From Onchocerca volvulus (Eukaryota; Nematoda; Chromadorea; Rhabditida; Onchocercidae), in NCBI GenBank assembly GCA_000499405.2, contig HG738138.1:25337960-25401959 (forward strand): DNA of 64,000 nucleotides. Direction: 5' to 3'. Within the stretch, counting starts at the first letter, position 1. Each line of letters starts with the position of its first letter. This document shows positions 12,901-24,789 of the stretch, one piece after another. The notes under the pieces were generated by a model. The model saw nothing but the letters and a program-made list of their open reading frames with translations, was not told the DNA's origin and made no database searches. Both the position numbers and the translations under genes were made by a program.

Positions 12901-14136
12901 AATATTTCTTGCACTTGCATCGTCAATTTTATATTATATTATCTGTTTACTCATTTATCAATATCATCTATCTCGATTTTGCTTTTTTTCTTTCTCTCTC
13001 TCTCTCTCCCTCTCTCTTTCTTTTTTTTTTTCTTGTTTACTTTCATTTCCAAAAAATGTTATAAGAAATACAAATTTCATTTTAATCTGATTCCGATTTT
13101 CGATTTTTTTTTTTTTTTATCATGTTGAATTTGATTTGATAATAAAAGTACATGTAGCAATAATCCAGAAAAAATAGCAAAATTCGATAAAAGTTTATGT
13201 ACATATATAAATGTGTGTGTGTGTGTTTTTTTCGTTCCTTTTAGAAAGGCGGAGATTATAAAATCGCGAAGAAGCGGGGAAAAAGGTAGAAGAAAAACAC
13301 TGGTAAATTGATGGTAGGGTGAAAGAGTGCCGAAAGGTTTTAGCTGTTTGGAAATTTTGAAATTTTTGTACGAGTAATGAAAATTGATTAAAATACTTCA
13401 TTGATTGAGTTTTGATTTAAGTAATGACAAATATATTTCTTACTTTTTTAGTTTCTCTTTTTTTTTCTTCATGTTTTATTAAATTTTGTATTTTATGGTT
13501 ATTTTATTTGTTGGAAAAAAACAAAAGGTATTTATTTAATTTTAAATGATGTAATATATATTGAAAATGAAAATGAAAGTTTATTTTATTTTTTTCTATT
13601 GTTTATTCTTTTTTTTTTTTTTAATATAGATGATATTTAAGGTAGAAGAAAGTATAAAAAATAATACAAATAATATTTAAGGTAGAAGAAGTACAAAGGA
13701 TAAATATTAGAAATAGATAATTAAGGTAATTTAATTTAATATATGTACATAAAAACATATTTTTCTATTTTATACATTTTTTTTGCGTCTGTTTTCACTT
13801 CTTTTTTTTTTTCAATTGAATGCAAAATTTTGATGATATGATTTTATCTATATTTTTTCCTTTTTTATTTCATTTTAACGTTTTTAATTATTTCCTTTCA
13901 TATTTCATTTAATGTTTTAATCAATTTGTTTATTTTCTTTCCTATTTCATTTATTTCATTTAATGTTTTAATTAATTTAATGTCATTCTTATCCCATTTA
14001 TTTCATTTAATGTTTTAATTAATTTATTTTATTTCCGTTTTTATTTTGTATAATTTCTTGATGTGTTATTTATTTGCTTTTTTTTTCTTTTTTTATTCAA
14101 TATAATTTTATATAAAATTGAAGAAATAAATTTATA

Positions 14137-14142
14137 GTATAT

Positions 14143-14218
<76 letters not shown>

Positions 14219-14236
14219 TTATATATATTTATATAC
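14137..14236. repeat. AT dinucleotide microsatellite
   Basis: Nearly uninterrupted TA repeats broken by a few ATACATA and AAATAA variants. Confidence 0.9.
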
Positions 14237-15647
14237 TATATTATTATATTTTATTAAAGATAAATATTCTGATTTTTTTTTTTTTAATGTGTGTGTATGT
14301 ATTGTGTTATCTTTTTTTTTTCCATTTCATTTCCAATGTTATATGGTTCAATTAGAATAATTTTTTTTTTTTATGAATTGTACACATAAGTTTTTTAATT
14401 ATAGCAGGACTTTATTACATATCGTATATGTAATCTTTTAATTAAAACTAACTTTTTACATATCAAATACATCCACTTTTAATTTTACATTTTATAAATG
14501 TCATTTAATTTGGGAAAAAAAAAAAGAAAGCTTTTTAATTTCGTTACAACACATACATTTGTTATTTTCAGAAACTAATTTTTTGGGTGAAGTGGAAAGT
14601 TTGAAAAGGAAATTTTTTTTTTTTCGCTTTTACGAAAAAAAAAAAAAAAAAAGGAAAAATCGTTTTAAATACGACGTTCAAATCGAAGCATAAATATTGA
14701 ACCATTTATTATGATATTGTGATGTGTTTGACAAAAAAAAAAAAAAATGAAAATTGTTCAAAGGTTAATGGAAAAAATTTTTCATTACAAATTAATGGCA
14801 AATGATGAAAGCATATATATATATATATGTAATTTATAAAGGACTAAAAGGCTTTTCTGTTCATTTTTCTTTCTCACATTTATAAATTTATTTCAAATAA
14901 TGTATTAACAAGAAGAAAAAAAAAGTAACGAAGAAAAAATTTTCCAGTATATATTAAATCTTTTTCCCGATGCATCATTAACATATTTAAAATGGAATCT
15001 TTTCATCTTTCTCTCTTTTTTTTCGTGTATAGGTAATTATAATTTTTAAATTTGCTTTTTCTTCTTTTAAAAAAAAAAATGAAGATATTCAGATATTCAA
15101 TTAAATTAAAAAAAAAAAATGTTAATTTTTGCGTCTTTTTTCTTTCTTTTTTTTTTTTCTTTTTTAGAACGGAAGAATTTAATTGAATTTTGAAGAAAAT
15201 TTTAGTCTTTGCATGTTTTTTTTTCTTTTTTAAGGGAAATATTTAATTAAATTTAAGAAAACTTTTAGTTTTTAAATGTATTATAAAATATATATGTTAA
15301 TTGATTATTTATTTAAATGTTGAAATGAAACTAATATATTTGAAAAAAAAAGTAAATAAAATAGTACTTTCATTCCAAAAAAAAAAAAAGAAGGAAATAG
15401 CTAAAAGTGGATAAAAAGAAGAGCATATATATCCATATCATTTGAACCCGGAAGAAATTTTTTGAATTGAATTGAAAAAAAACAAGGAAGGAAGGAACGG
15501 ATATATCCTAGTAATAATGCTAATGTAAATAAAAATTGCTAAATTAATCACTGTGTTTGAAGATTATTTAATAGGATTTTTTTGATGGATTAATATTATC
15601 ATTTTTTATTTTTTCTCGATTTGATCCTGTCGTATTTTTTTTCCCTC

Positions 15648-15651
<4 letters not shown>

Positions 15652-15696
<45 letters not shown>
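15652..15696. repeat. Poly-T run of 45 bases
   Basis: Uninterrupted T homopolymer, the longest pure T run noticed in the window. Its length is probably inaccurate in any assembly. Confidence 0.9.
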
Positions 15697-17447
15697 CTTC
15701 AAATTTTCTTCATATATTTCATAGAAATCAAGTAAATGCTTAGTTAAAATTAATTAGAGTTAAGGAGTAGTAAAAAGTTTCGTTTTTTTTTTCTTTTTTT
15801 CCTTTTTTCCTTGTTCCTCTTTCTTTTCCATTCTTTCTCTTTTTTTTTTTTCTTTGTTCATTATATTTGTACTTCTAAATCCTCATTTAGTTTTACTACT
15901 CTTTGATAAATTGATAAATATGTATATATACATTCATCGCAAAATCCTCTTCTCCTGATTTGTAGTAATTTATAAATTTTTTACAGATATATATATATAT
16001 ATTTTTTTTTTAAGAAGTAATTATTATTGATTGATTTTTGATTTTAAATTTTGAGTGATGTAGAAAATATTAAAAATATTTGGTATATTAGAGAAATTCG
16101 TTTTTTTTTTTTTTTCTTTTTTTCAATACATGTTTTATAAAGATGATACGAAAGATAAGGCAATCATTATTGATTGGATTTTGATTTTAAAAATTCAAAT
16201 ACATATAGAATAAAATATTTGATATATTTTATTATTGTAACTATTATGATTAATTCATTATTTTCAACCATGACTAATTTACTTTTTTTTTTTTTTTCAC
16301 TATAATTAATTTATTATTTTACTTTTTAAAAAATTTTTCAAATTTTCCATTGGGTTTTTTGTTTTCTCCTGCCTTCTATACTTTTTTCGTATCTCTTTTT
16401 TTCTTTCTTTAATATCGAAAAAAAAAAAAAAAGGAAAAACGAAAACTGAAATGACATTTAAAATGTAAATGTTATCGAATTTTATCAATGGGGCTTTTTT
16501 TATGCAAAATCTTGTTAAAAAAAAAAAAAAAATAAAAATGAACAGAAGAAGAAAAGATAGTGAAAATAGTATATTTATAGTAATCAAGATAAGGCGATAG
16601 TAAATTAGATAAGTTTTGATAAAATTTTTTATCATCTTTCAAAAAAAAAAAAAAAAATTTTCATTTCCTTTTCAATTTATTTTGAGTCGAATTATTGTTA
16701 CGGGAAAAAAAAAAGGAAAAAAAAAAAAGGAGGAAAAAGTGTTCGATAATTTCATGTGATTGACATGTGAAGCATCAAAAATATTATTTACATCACTCTA
16801 TCATCATTCAAGACTCCAGTTGAGTATTAGAATTGTGAAGGTGATGTTAAAAGTTGATAAGAATATATTTTTTCCCCCTTTTTTATCATTTCATCTTTTA
16901 TTAGATTTGATTGGTAGTTGTTTTTTGTCTCATTTAAATTACTTAAAATTCGATAATTTCCGAAAAGTTTGGATTATTTTTTAAATAATTTTGTCATTAT
17001 TCAAGTTTTTTGAAATTGAATAAAAACAAGAATTAAATAAAGTCATGTAGAGAGAGTAGAGAGAAAGATATCGATTATAAAATTTAGTTAGAAAAAATTA
17101 AAAAATATATATATTGTTGTTAATAAATATACCTTCTTTTTACTTATATTTAACAACAATTATATATTATATTATTTTTAAATGTTTTTAATTAAATAAA
17201 ATAGGATTATGTCGTTTTTCGATTTCCAATTTTTTTTTTACTTAAAATATCAATAATTATGGAAATATTTGTGTAAATTTTTTAAGAAATATGAAATGAA
17301 TTTTCGCTTAAAAATTAAATTATTGTTGCCTTAATTGAATCATTCATTTTTAAAAAAAATGAGATTTTAAATTATAATTTTTGATTTTTTGATTTAATTT
17401 TTTTTTTTTTATTTGAAGCAAAATAGAAGAAGAAGAAGAAGTGATAG

Positions 17448-20400
17448 ATGCCTCCGATAGCTGCTGCACGATCTGGTCAAAATATTCGTCGTACATGTAA
17501 ATTGATGAATGATATTTCAACTTCTCCAACAGCAGCAGCAGCAGCATCAAAAACATCATCATCATCATCAGCATGTGGTTCATCAGGTTAGTTTTAATTT
17601 TTAAATTTTCTTGGCATCTTTTTTTTTTTTTTTTCGATAATTTCAAAATTCAAATTTTCTCCTCAATTATATTCTGAAAAAAAAAAAAAAAAAGTTTCAG
17701 AAGAATTTAATCGAAATTTTTTTCAAAAAGAATTAATTTATATTTTTTAATCTATCATTTAAACAACCTAACTGACTGACTGACTGACTATGTTTAGCTA
17801 AATTTGTTAAATAAACAATGCAAAAATTTTGGTTATTATTTGAAGCAAACTGCAAATATTATTATTATTATTATTATTATTTGTACATTAATATAAATGA
17901 ATGGAGAAAAATCTTTCTAATGTATCATGTGATAAATTAAAATTTAATTGATATAAGCAGCCGATGAATTGCAAGTATATTTCATATGACTGTTGAAATA
18001 ATATCAGAATTTGTGTTATCTAATTTGTATTTCGTTGATTTTTTAATTGATTAATTTGATTTTTAATAAAAAAGAGAAAAAAAGGAGAAAAAAAATAATT
18101 AATATATGCATATTTGTTCTTAACAGAATTACATTTATCAGTTAAATTGCAAATTCATCGCTTATAAATGTTTTTGTTTTAATATTTTATAAATCATTAC
18201 TAATATTAAAACAATAGATGAAATATGAAGAATATAAAATATATGAAATATAAATAATTGATATTTGCTTGTTCTATATTTTTCGTTTTAAATTTGATCA
18301 AATAATTAGCATCGTTAGAATCCTTTTTTTTTTTCTTTTTTTTTTTTTTCTTTTAAAAATTAGATTTATCGGGATTGGGGTTTTCTTTTAAAATTTAATT
18401 TATGGGGATTGAATACTTTATATAATCAAATCTTTTTAATTTAGTATTTTTCCGCATCTTTGTTAGTGGCAAAATTGTTTTAGTTTTTTCGAATATTTTT
18501 AACTATGCAATTTTATGCTACTATGGCATTATTTTTCCGGAAAATTTATTTTATAACTTAACTTGTGAGTGTTTTTTTTTCTTTTAGATACTCAAATTTG
18601 CTTCGAATTTATTGGAAATGAAATATTGTTTTGTTCTTTCGGAAATAGATAGATGATACCTATTGGAGAGGTTAATTTAATACATGAAGAAGATGTATGA
18701 ATGAAATGAACCGGAATAAATTTTTTCAGGAAAAAATATGCAAACAGTAACGCAATCGCATCCGAAAAATTCGAAATTATATAAAACTGAATTATGTCGA
18801 ACATGGATGGATTGTGGACGATGCAATTATGGTGATAAGTAAGTTTTATTTTGTCGAAAATTTTCAAAATTCATTTCTTATGCATGCTTGTTTGAATTTG
18901 TTTACCTCAAATTTAATCGTAATATTTCTAACATGATAGAATAATGTGATGGTGTTAATTTTAAGTAGTTATATTTGATCAAAGATTACATTTGATGAAT
19001 AAATAATTTGATAAATTTTTTCGTGTAATTAAATATAATTTTTCACTTAGTCTTTTTTTTTTTTTTTTTTAGTAGTTTAGCAAATTTAATTACTTGAAAA
19101 TTAATTGCTAACAATTATCGTTAGAGAATATTTTTATATATGTGTGTGTATAATTGATGTTTAAATGAAAGTTTGAAATTTTTTTTTTTTTTTCTCTGCT
19201 CAATTCTCTTCTTGAAATTGAAAAATGACAAATTTATGAATTGTTATAGGCAGGAGGTTTTTCGGAGATTACTCAATCTGATTTTTGACCTTATTTTATC
19301 GAAAAAAAAAAGGAAAGAAAGAAAAAAAATGTAAACAACGAGTTGAAATTTGACTTACGAAACCAATTTTTTTCGATGCATAATGAATGTTATAAAGAGT
19401 TGTTTGAGAAAACGAATTGATGAAATTAAATTATAAAAACATAGTGAAATGATTAGAAAAAAAAAAGTGATAAAAAGAGATAAGCTAATTTTTTTTTTCT
19501 TATTAATCATTGATAATAGTGATAATATATGCTTATGTGTATGCATTTGTATTAACAGCTGTATTGTTTAGCAATAGTGAATAATTGATATTGGAACATA
19601 AATTGTAATACTTGAAAATCAATTCTAATAAAAAGAAAAATAAGAAATGAAAGGAAATGATAATGTATGATATGAGGGGATGAAAAAGGATGCTTTTTTA
19701 TATAGCATTAAAACTATATATGAGAAAAATATTGCTATGAAATGATATTAAAATTTCGCTAACATGTATTGGTTGATTGATTGATCGGTCATTTGATTGA
19801 CTGATTGATTGATTGATTGATTTTTACAGAGATTGTTAGCAATATTTTGATATGATCAAGTTAAAGAAAATTTTTATGTGGCATTAAAATGATGGTATGG
19901 GAAAATATTGCTGTGAAATAATATTAAAAATTTTTAAAAGATGAATATAGATACATATATATATTAATTGATTGATTGATTGAATGGTCGATTGATTGAT
20001 TTTACAAAAAAAATTTGGCCTTATTTTTTATTTTTTATTCATAATTGTTTCGACTTTCTTTTCTTTTTCATTCCTAATTTATTTAGCCTTACATTATTGC
20101 TTTGATCTTATTCTTTCTCTAGCTATAACAATAATGATAAAACGTGAGATTTTTATTTCAGGCTGTAAATATTTACACGAAACCTTTTTAGAAATGAATT
20201 TTTATCATTAGATGAAATTATTTTTCATTTAAATTGATTTTAATAGGAATTTAAAAATTGAATTATTTTATAAATGAGGTCATTAGTAAAAGTAAATGAT
20301 AAGCTAGAACATCATTCTCACATGAATATAAATGATAATTTATCGTTTGACCGGCTTATTTGTCATTTCGTATTTGTCAAATCGGAAAAGTTTTAAGAAA

Positions 20401-23400
20401 GTCAAACTATTAATAATCATAGCTTTTATTTCATGTTTTTATATGCAATTAAGGATGGAAATATTTTCGAGTTTTTTTATTTTATGGTTTTTTTTTTTTG
20501 ATTCAATTTTTTCTTTTTTTTATTTTACGAATTACTTCAAAGAGATCATTTTCAAAAAAAAAAAAAAATTATGAAATTTTAAAATTATTAACTGAAAATA
20601 ATATAACTACTTAAAAATACTTCAATTATTGCTTCATATTTTAAGGATTAAACTATCTTATGTAGTAGTAAATAATATAACGAATATTATTAGTTAATTA
20701 TTCCAATATCTTATTTTAAAAGATTAAATAATTTTAGTATAACAAATGGTTGATAAGTTATTCAGTTCCATTAATTTAGCTATTTTAAATTGATGAAATT
20801 TAGGATATTTCAAAAATTTTGCAGAAAATAAATCTAATCTTTGCATGTTTACTCGAATAGTAGAAAAGATTAAATTTTTTGCAGAAGAAAGGTTAAAGTA
20901 AATAGGTCAAAGATTTAAGCACTTCCGTTGTTTTTTTTTTTTTTTCCCTTTTCCATTCCATGTTTTATCACATTTCCATCGTGTTTTCCATATATTTTAT
21001 GATATAGTTTTATGTAGGCGAAAGGGAAAATATGATTGTAAAAAATTTTAAATAATACCCAAAAAGAGGAAATATTGTAAAAAAAAAAAGAGAGAGAAAA
21101 GGGAAGAGAAATTGGAGTAAAAATGATAGAATTAGATTTATTATAAAAATGATAAAATACATAGATATTTATAGAGAGATATCTATAAAAATAAAAAGCT
21201 TTTTTGAGTTCTTTAAAAAATTATTATTATTATTATTCTTATTATTTATCACATTATTATTGCATTATATGAATAATAATAATAATATCGAAGTTTTTCT
21301 CATATTTTTAAAACTGGTTTAAAGAAATAAAAAGATGATGATATTCATTTCTATTGATGGAGTTTTTTAGGTTTTTTTTTTTTTTTTTTTTTCGCATATC
21401 TAATGATGTTTTTCTTCCATCTATCATTTTTTCTTTATATATATATATATATGAACTATTCAAAAAATTTTTTTTTTATAGGACAAACGGAGAAAAGGAC
21501 GAAAAAAAAAAAATTTATTCACAAATGATGATAATGATAGTGATAGTAGTGTGTTGAAAACGATTCATTTCACATATTTCTTTTTTCCTTTTTTTTATTA
21601 CCAATAATCAATTTCTATCAAAAAAAAAAAAAAAAAGAAAAATTTTTAGATCCTGTAATTTTTTTTTTTATGATTAGAAAGAAAAAAAAAGAAGAAAAAT
21701 AGTTTTGATTTTAATATATTATTTGAGAAATTTTTGAGCGATTGAGATAATTATCAATTTTAGTTGATAAATTATAAAAATTTGGATGAAAAATATTTGC
21801 TTTTGATAGTCATCGATGTATAATATTGATGAAGTAGATGATGAAGATGATTGATTTTGTCGGGAAATTTTTGTTCTAAACAATTATTTTCGCTAAATCT
21901 AGTCATTTAAATAATGATTAATTATAATTTAATGGTTATTTTTATCTAAAATTAGTTTTTTTTCCTAAAAATGAGCAAAATCTATGCTAACTTAAAATAA
22001 ATAATTGTAGATATTAAATTATCAAACTTAATATAACAAGTATTAACTTTTTTTTTTTTTTTGAATATTAAAAAATATAAAGATTACTAATATCTTAATT
22101 GTAGGATTGGTTGAATTTTTGATGATTAATATATCAGATTAAAGGAATTATTGATTTACCCTATAAATTTATTTTACAATTAATTCAGTCTTCATCTTGT
22201 AATGAATTTCTTACAAAATAAGAAAAGAAGACAGATAGATAGAAAAGATGGATGCGATAAAAGGAAATGTATAGATTTTGCAAAATATTTAGCGTGGAAT
22301 TTAAATTAATTTTATTTTATATTTATGAAATTCAAATTAATTAATTTTACATTTGAAGTTCCAACTTTTGGCAAAATGGATTTTTGATAATGTTTTATTT
22401 ATGCTTTCTATTATAGATGTCAATATGCTCATGGTGAAGAGGAACGAAGGCCAGTATTTAGGCATCCCAAATATAAAACTGAATTTTGTCAACCTTTTCA
22501 TCAAGTTGGTTATTGTCCATATGGACCAAGATGTAATTTTATCCATAACGAAGAGCAACCACAACATTCGTTACAAACACGTCGTAATCAGATTAATTGG
22601 TAAGTTAGTTAAATTTGTGATTTGGAAATTATCAAATAATAATAATGTGCAAGTTTTGTGGGTAAAAGTTATAAGTTGTAAATATAGAAAATTTCGACGA
22701 ACTTATGACTAATTAATTATACACTAAGCAAATTGCATGTAAAAAAAAAAAAAAAAAAAAACTTCGAGAAATTTACGATTAATTATATAGATACGAAATA
22801 AAATTACAGGTAATAGATAAATAGTTGTAATTTTTTTGGATGTTAGAAATGTTGAAAAGTAAATCATTAATTGTTAATTGTGAATTGGTTAATATTCATT
22901 TTAAAAAAATTATTTTATTGTAGGAAAAAGAAAATCAATTAATATTTTAATTATAAAGAAAAGAAAAAAAATAATAATGTTAAGATTAGAAAAAAGAAAG
23001 TAAAACATGAAAATTTTCAGGTTTAATTTTCATTTTTAGCCTCATCCATTAGAAATTTCATCTTATAAATTAATATTAACTGATTGATATTGATTAACTG
23101 ATTAATATTTTATCAATTAAAGAATTATATCATTTGTTAAACTTCTCTTATCATCCAGTTATAATTTTCTGATGAAATTTAAAAAGAATTTTTTTATAGC
23201 AATGGAAACAATAAAATGAATGGTAGTAGTAGTTGTTGTAGCAGCGATTGTAATGGTACAACAGCAGTAACAACAACAACTGCAACAGCAGCAGCAGCAG
23301 CGGCAGCAGCGGCTGCAGCAACAACAACAGCAAAAACAATTACTACTACTGCTGCTGCTACTACTACAACAACAGCAGCAGCAGCAGTAACTGCTACAAC

Positions 23401-24789
23401 AACAACAGAAACTACTACAACATTAACATTTGGTATTTGGCAACCATATTGTAGTTCAACTGGTGATTCACCAGCTCCCAGTACTGCTTGTTCAAGTAGT
23501 AGTGATAGTTCGATTGGTTCAACTAGTCCAAGTTTGGATATAGATGAAAATACATTTTCTGTTATTGCAACAGCTAATGGTTGGAGCACTTTTGGTGGCA
23601 AATTTAACAATAATGTAAGTTTTTTTTTTTTTTACGATTCAGTTAAACATTTAATTTATTTGGTCAGTAATTTTGTTAATTTATTTGCTCAGTAATTTGT
23701 AAGTTTTATCTTCGGAATTGATAGTTAATGTTAAAGATAATTCTTGTAATTTGTTAACATATTTGAATATTGTAGAAATATTCATATTTAATTGAGCATT
23801 TAATTGAATATTGTAGGAATACTCATATTTAATTGTTATCATTATTTGAATATTGTAGAAATACTCATGTAAAATGGGCAAAAAGTATGAAATTAAATGG
23901 ATTAAATTAAATTCGAGAATTTTAAATTATAATATTTAACAGAACTTATATTAATATCCAATGATTGTCATCAGTGGTTTTATTGCTAGAATTGTAATTT
24001 TAATTTTAAAAGGGAGAATTTGAAATTTATCCAAAATTTCCTTTATGTATCGTCAAAAGATATGGGTTATTCAAATCACGCAATATTAGAGAGGACAAAG
24101 AAAAAATATTGGTTAAGGATAGTTTTGATATTAATGAATTTTGATCGTTTTGAGGATGATTTTGATTTTGATATTAATAAGTTTTGATCTTTAAATTTTA
24201 ATACTTTCGACGATAATGTGTTATGGAAGGGATTATGAGTAATCTTTGCATTTAATGATCATTTAACATTTTAAGTGCATTTTATAAGATGAAGTAGAAT
24301 TAACCAGACATTATTAATCATCAATTAAATCAATAATTAATTACAGTCAAATTTGATGTAAAAGTTTTAAAGTAAAATTATAATTGATTGCAGTCAAATT
24401 TGATTTTATCAATAATTTATCCAGTTTTAAATAATTTAAAAATTCAATTTCTGAAAAATTTAACTTCTTTCCAGTTGTATCATTTAAATTGGCCATCAGC
24501 ATCATCATCATCATCATCATCATCATCGGCATCGGCAGCAGCAGCAGCAACAGCCGCAGCCGCAGCCGCAGCAATAGCGACGACCGCTCGAACGACACCA
24601 CTCATAACACAACCGTTGCTTGATTCAACACTTTTCAATGATTTATTGGAATTAACAATTGATGAAAATAAGAAGAAAAAGAAAACAATAATTACGAAAA
24701 CAGTAAGCGAAAGTGCTGTAACATGTGCATCATCCGGAAGACGTTTACCGGTTTTTGCTCAACTCAGTAATCCGTCATCAGCATCATGA
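17448..24789 (+). CDS. Tristetraprolin/TIS11-family tandem CCCH zinc-finger protein
   Basis: Five exons, 17448-17586, 18730-18838, 22417-22599, 23200-23614 and 24475-24789, join in consistent phase into 386 residues. All donors are GT (GTAAGT or GTTAGT) and all acceptors are CAG or TAG. The ATG is preceded in frame by TGA TAG. Two fingers, C69-C78-C84-H88 and C107-C116-C122-H126, both have C-x8-C-x5-C-x3-H spacing, an 18-residue linker and YKTEL / YKTEF lead-ins, the hallmarks of the TTP family. Such proteins bind UAUUUA-type elements in mRNA 3' UTRs in the cytoplasm and recruit the CCR4-NOT deadenylase. Residues 371-376 (RRLPVF) match the family's C-terminal CNOT1-binding motif. The middle (exon 4 and early exon 5) is Ser/Thr/Ala-rich, encoded by trinucleotide runs. 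Seen: domains and splice sites. Inferred: mRNA decay role. Which of the several nematode CCCH paralogues it matches is not decided. Confidence 0.93.
19694..20008. repeat. Direct repeat of about 140 bp in CCCH-gene intron 2
   Basis: Two copies start at 19694 and 19871 (177 bp apart). Each runs from TTTTTATATAGCATTA or TTTTTATGTGGCATTA to a TTGATTGATTGA run ending in TTTTACA. The GATT microsatellite part varies in length between copies. Confidence 0.8.
21216..21290. repeat. ATT/AAT trinucleotide runs in CCCH-gene intron 2
   Basis: A TTATTATTATTATT run and an AATAATAATAATAA run lie about 50 bp apart in inverted orientation and could pair as a hairpin in the intron RNA. Confidence 0.6.
23275..23420 (+). 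repeat. In-frame trinucleotide tracts encoding Ala/Thr runs
   Basis: Imperfect GCA, ACA and ACT triplets within exon 4 of the CCCH gene encode an alternating Ala- and Thr-rich segment (about residues 163-217). The codons are mixed, so it is not one pure microsatellite. A second run, TCA then GCA/GCC at 24496-24575, encodes Ser then Ala in exon 5. Both are likely to vary in length between individuals. Confidence 0.85.
23760..23870. repeat. Short tandem repeat in CCCH-gene intron 4
   Basis: Three copies of TTGAATATTGTAG followed by AAATACTCAT or AAATATTCAT, separated by short AT-rich spacers. Confidence 0.8.

Larger units (their letters stand above)
9966..17447. other. AT-rich gene-free stretch with microsatellites
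   Basis: I see no supported gene. Contents include ATT/ATC trinucleotide and mixed TATCAT runs (about 12215-12810), CT and GT runs (13000, 13213), and many T and A homopolymers. A short island at 13240-13330 (GGCGGAGATTATAAAATCGC) follows a TTTTAG acceptor-like site and could be a small non-coding exon, but nothing else supports it. Confidence 0.5.

Noticed and set aside
23151..23610. Minus-strand frames opposite CCCH exon 4
   Set aside because: They are antisense shadows of the triplet-run coding exon; the plus-strand frame joins to the zinc-finger exons with correct phases.
24347..24601. Minus-strand frame rich in Leu and Met opposite CCCH exon 5
   Set aside because: It reflects TCA/GCA triplet runs read backwards; the plus strand carries the CNOT1-binding motif in frame.
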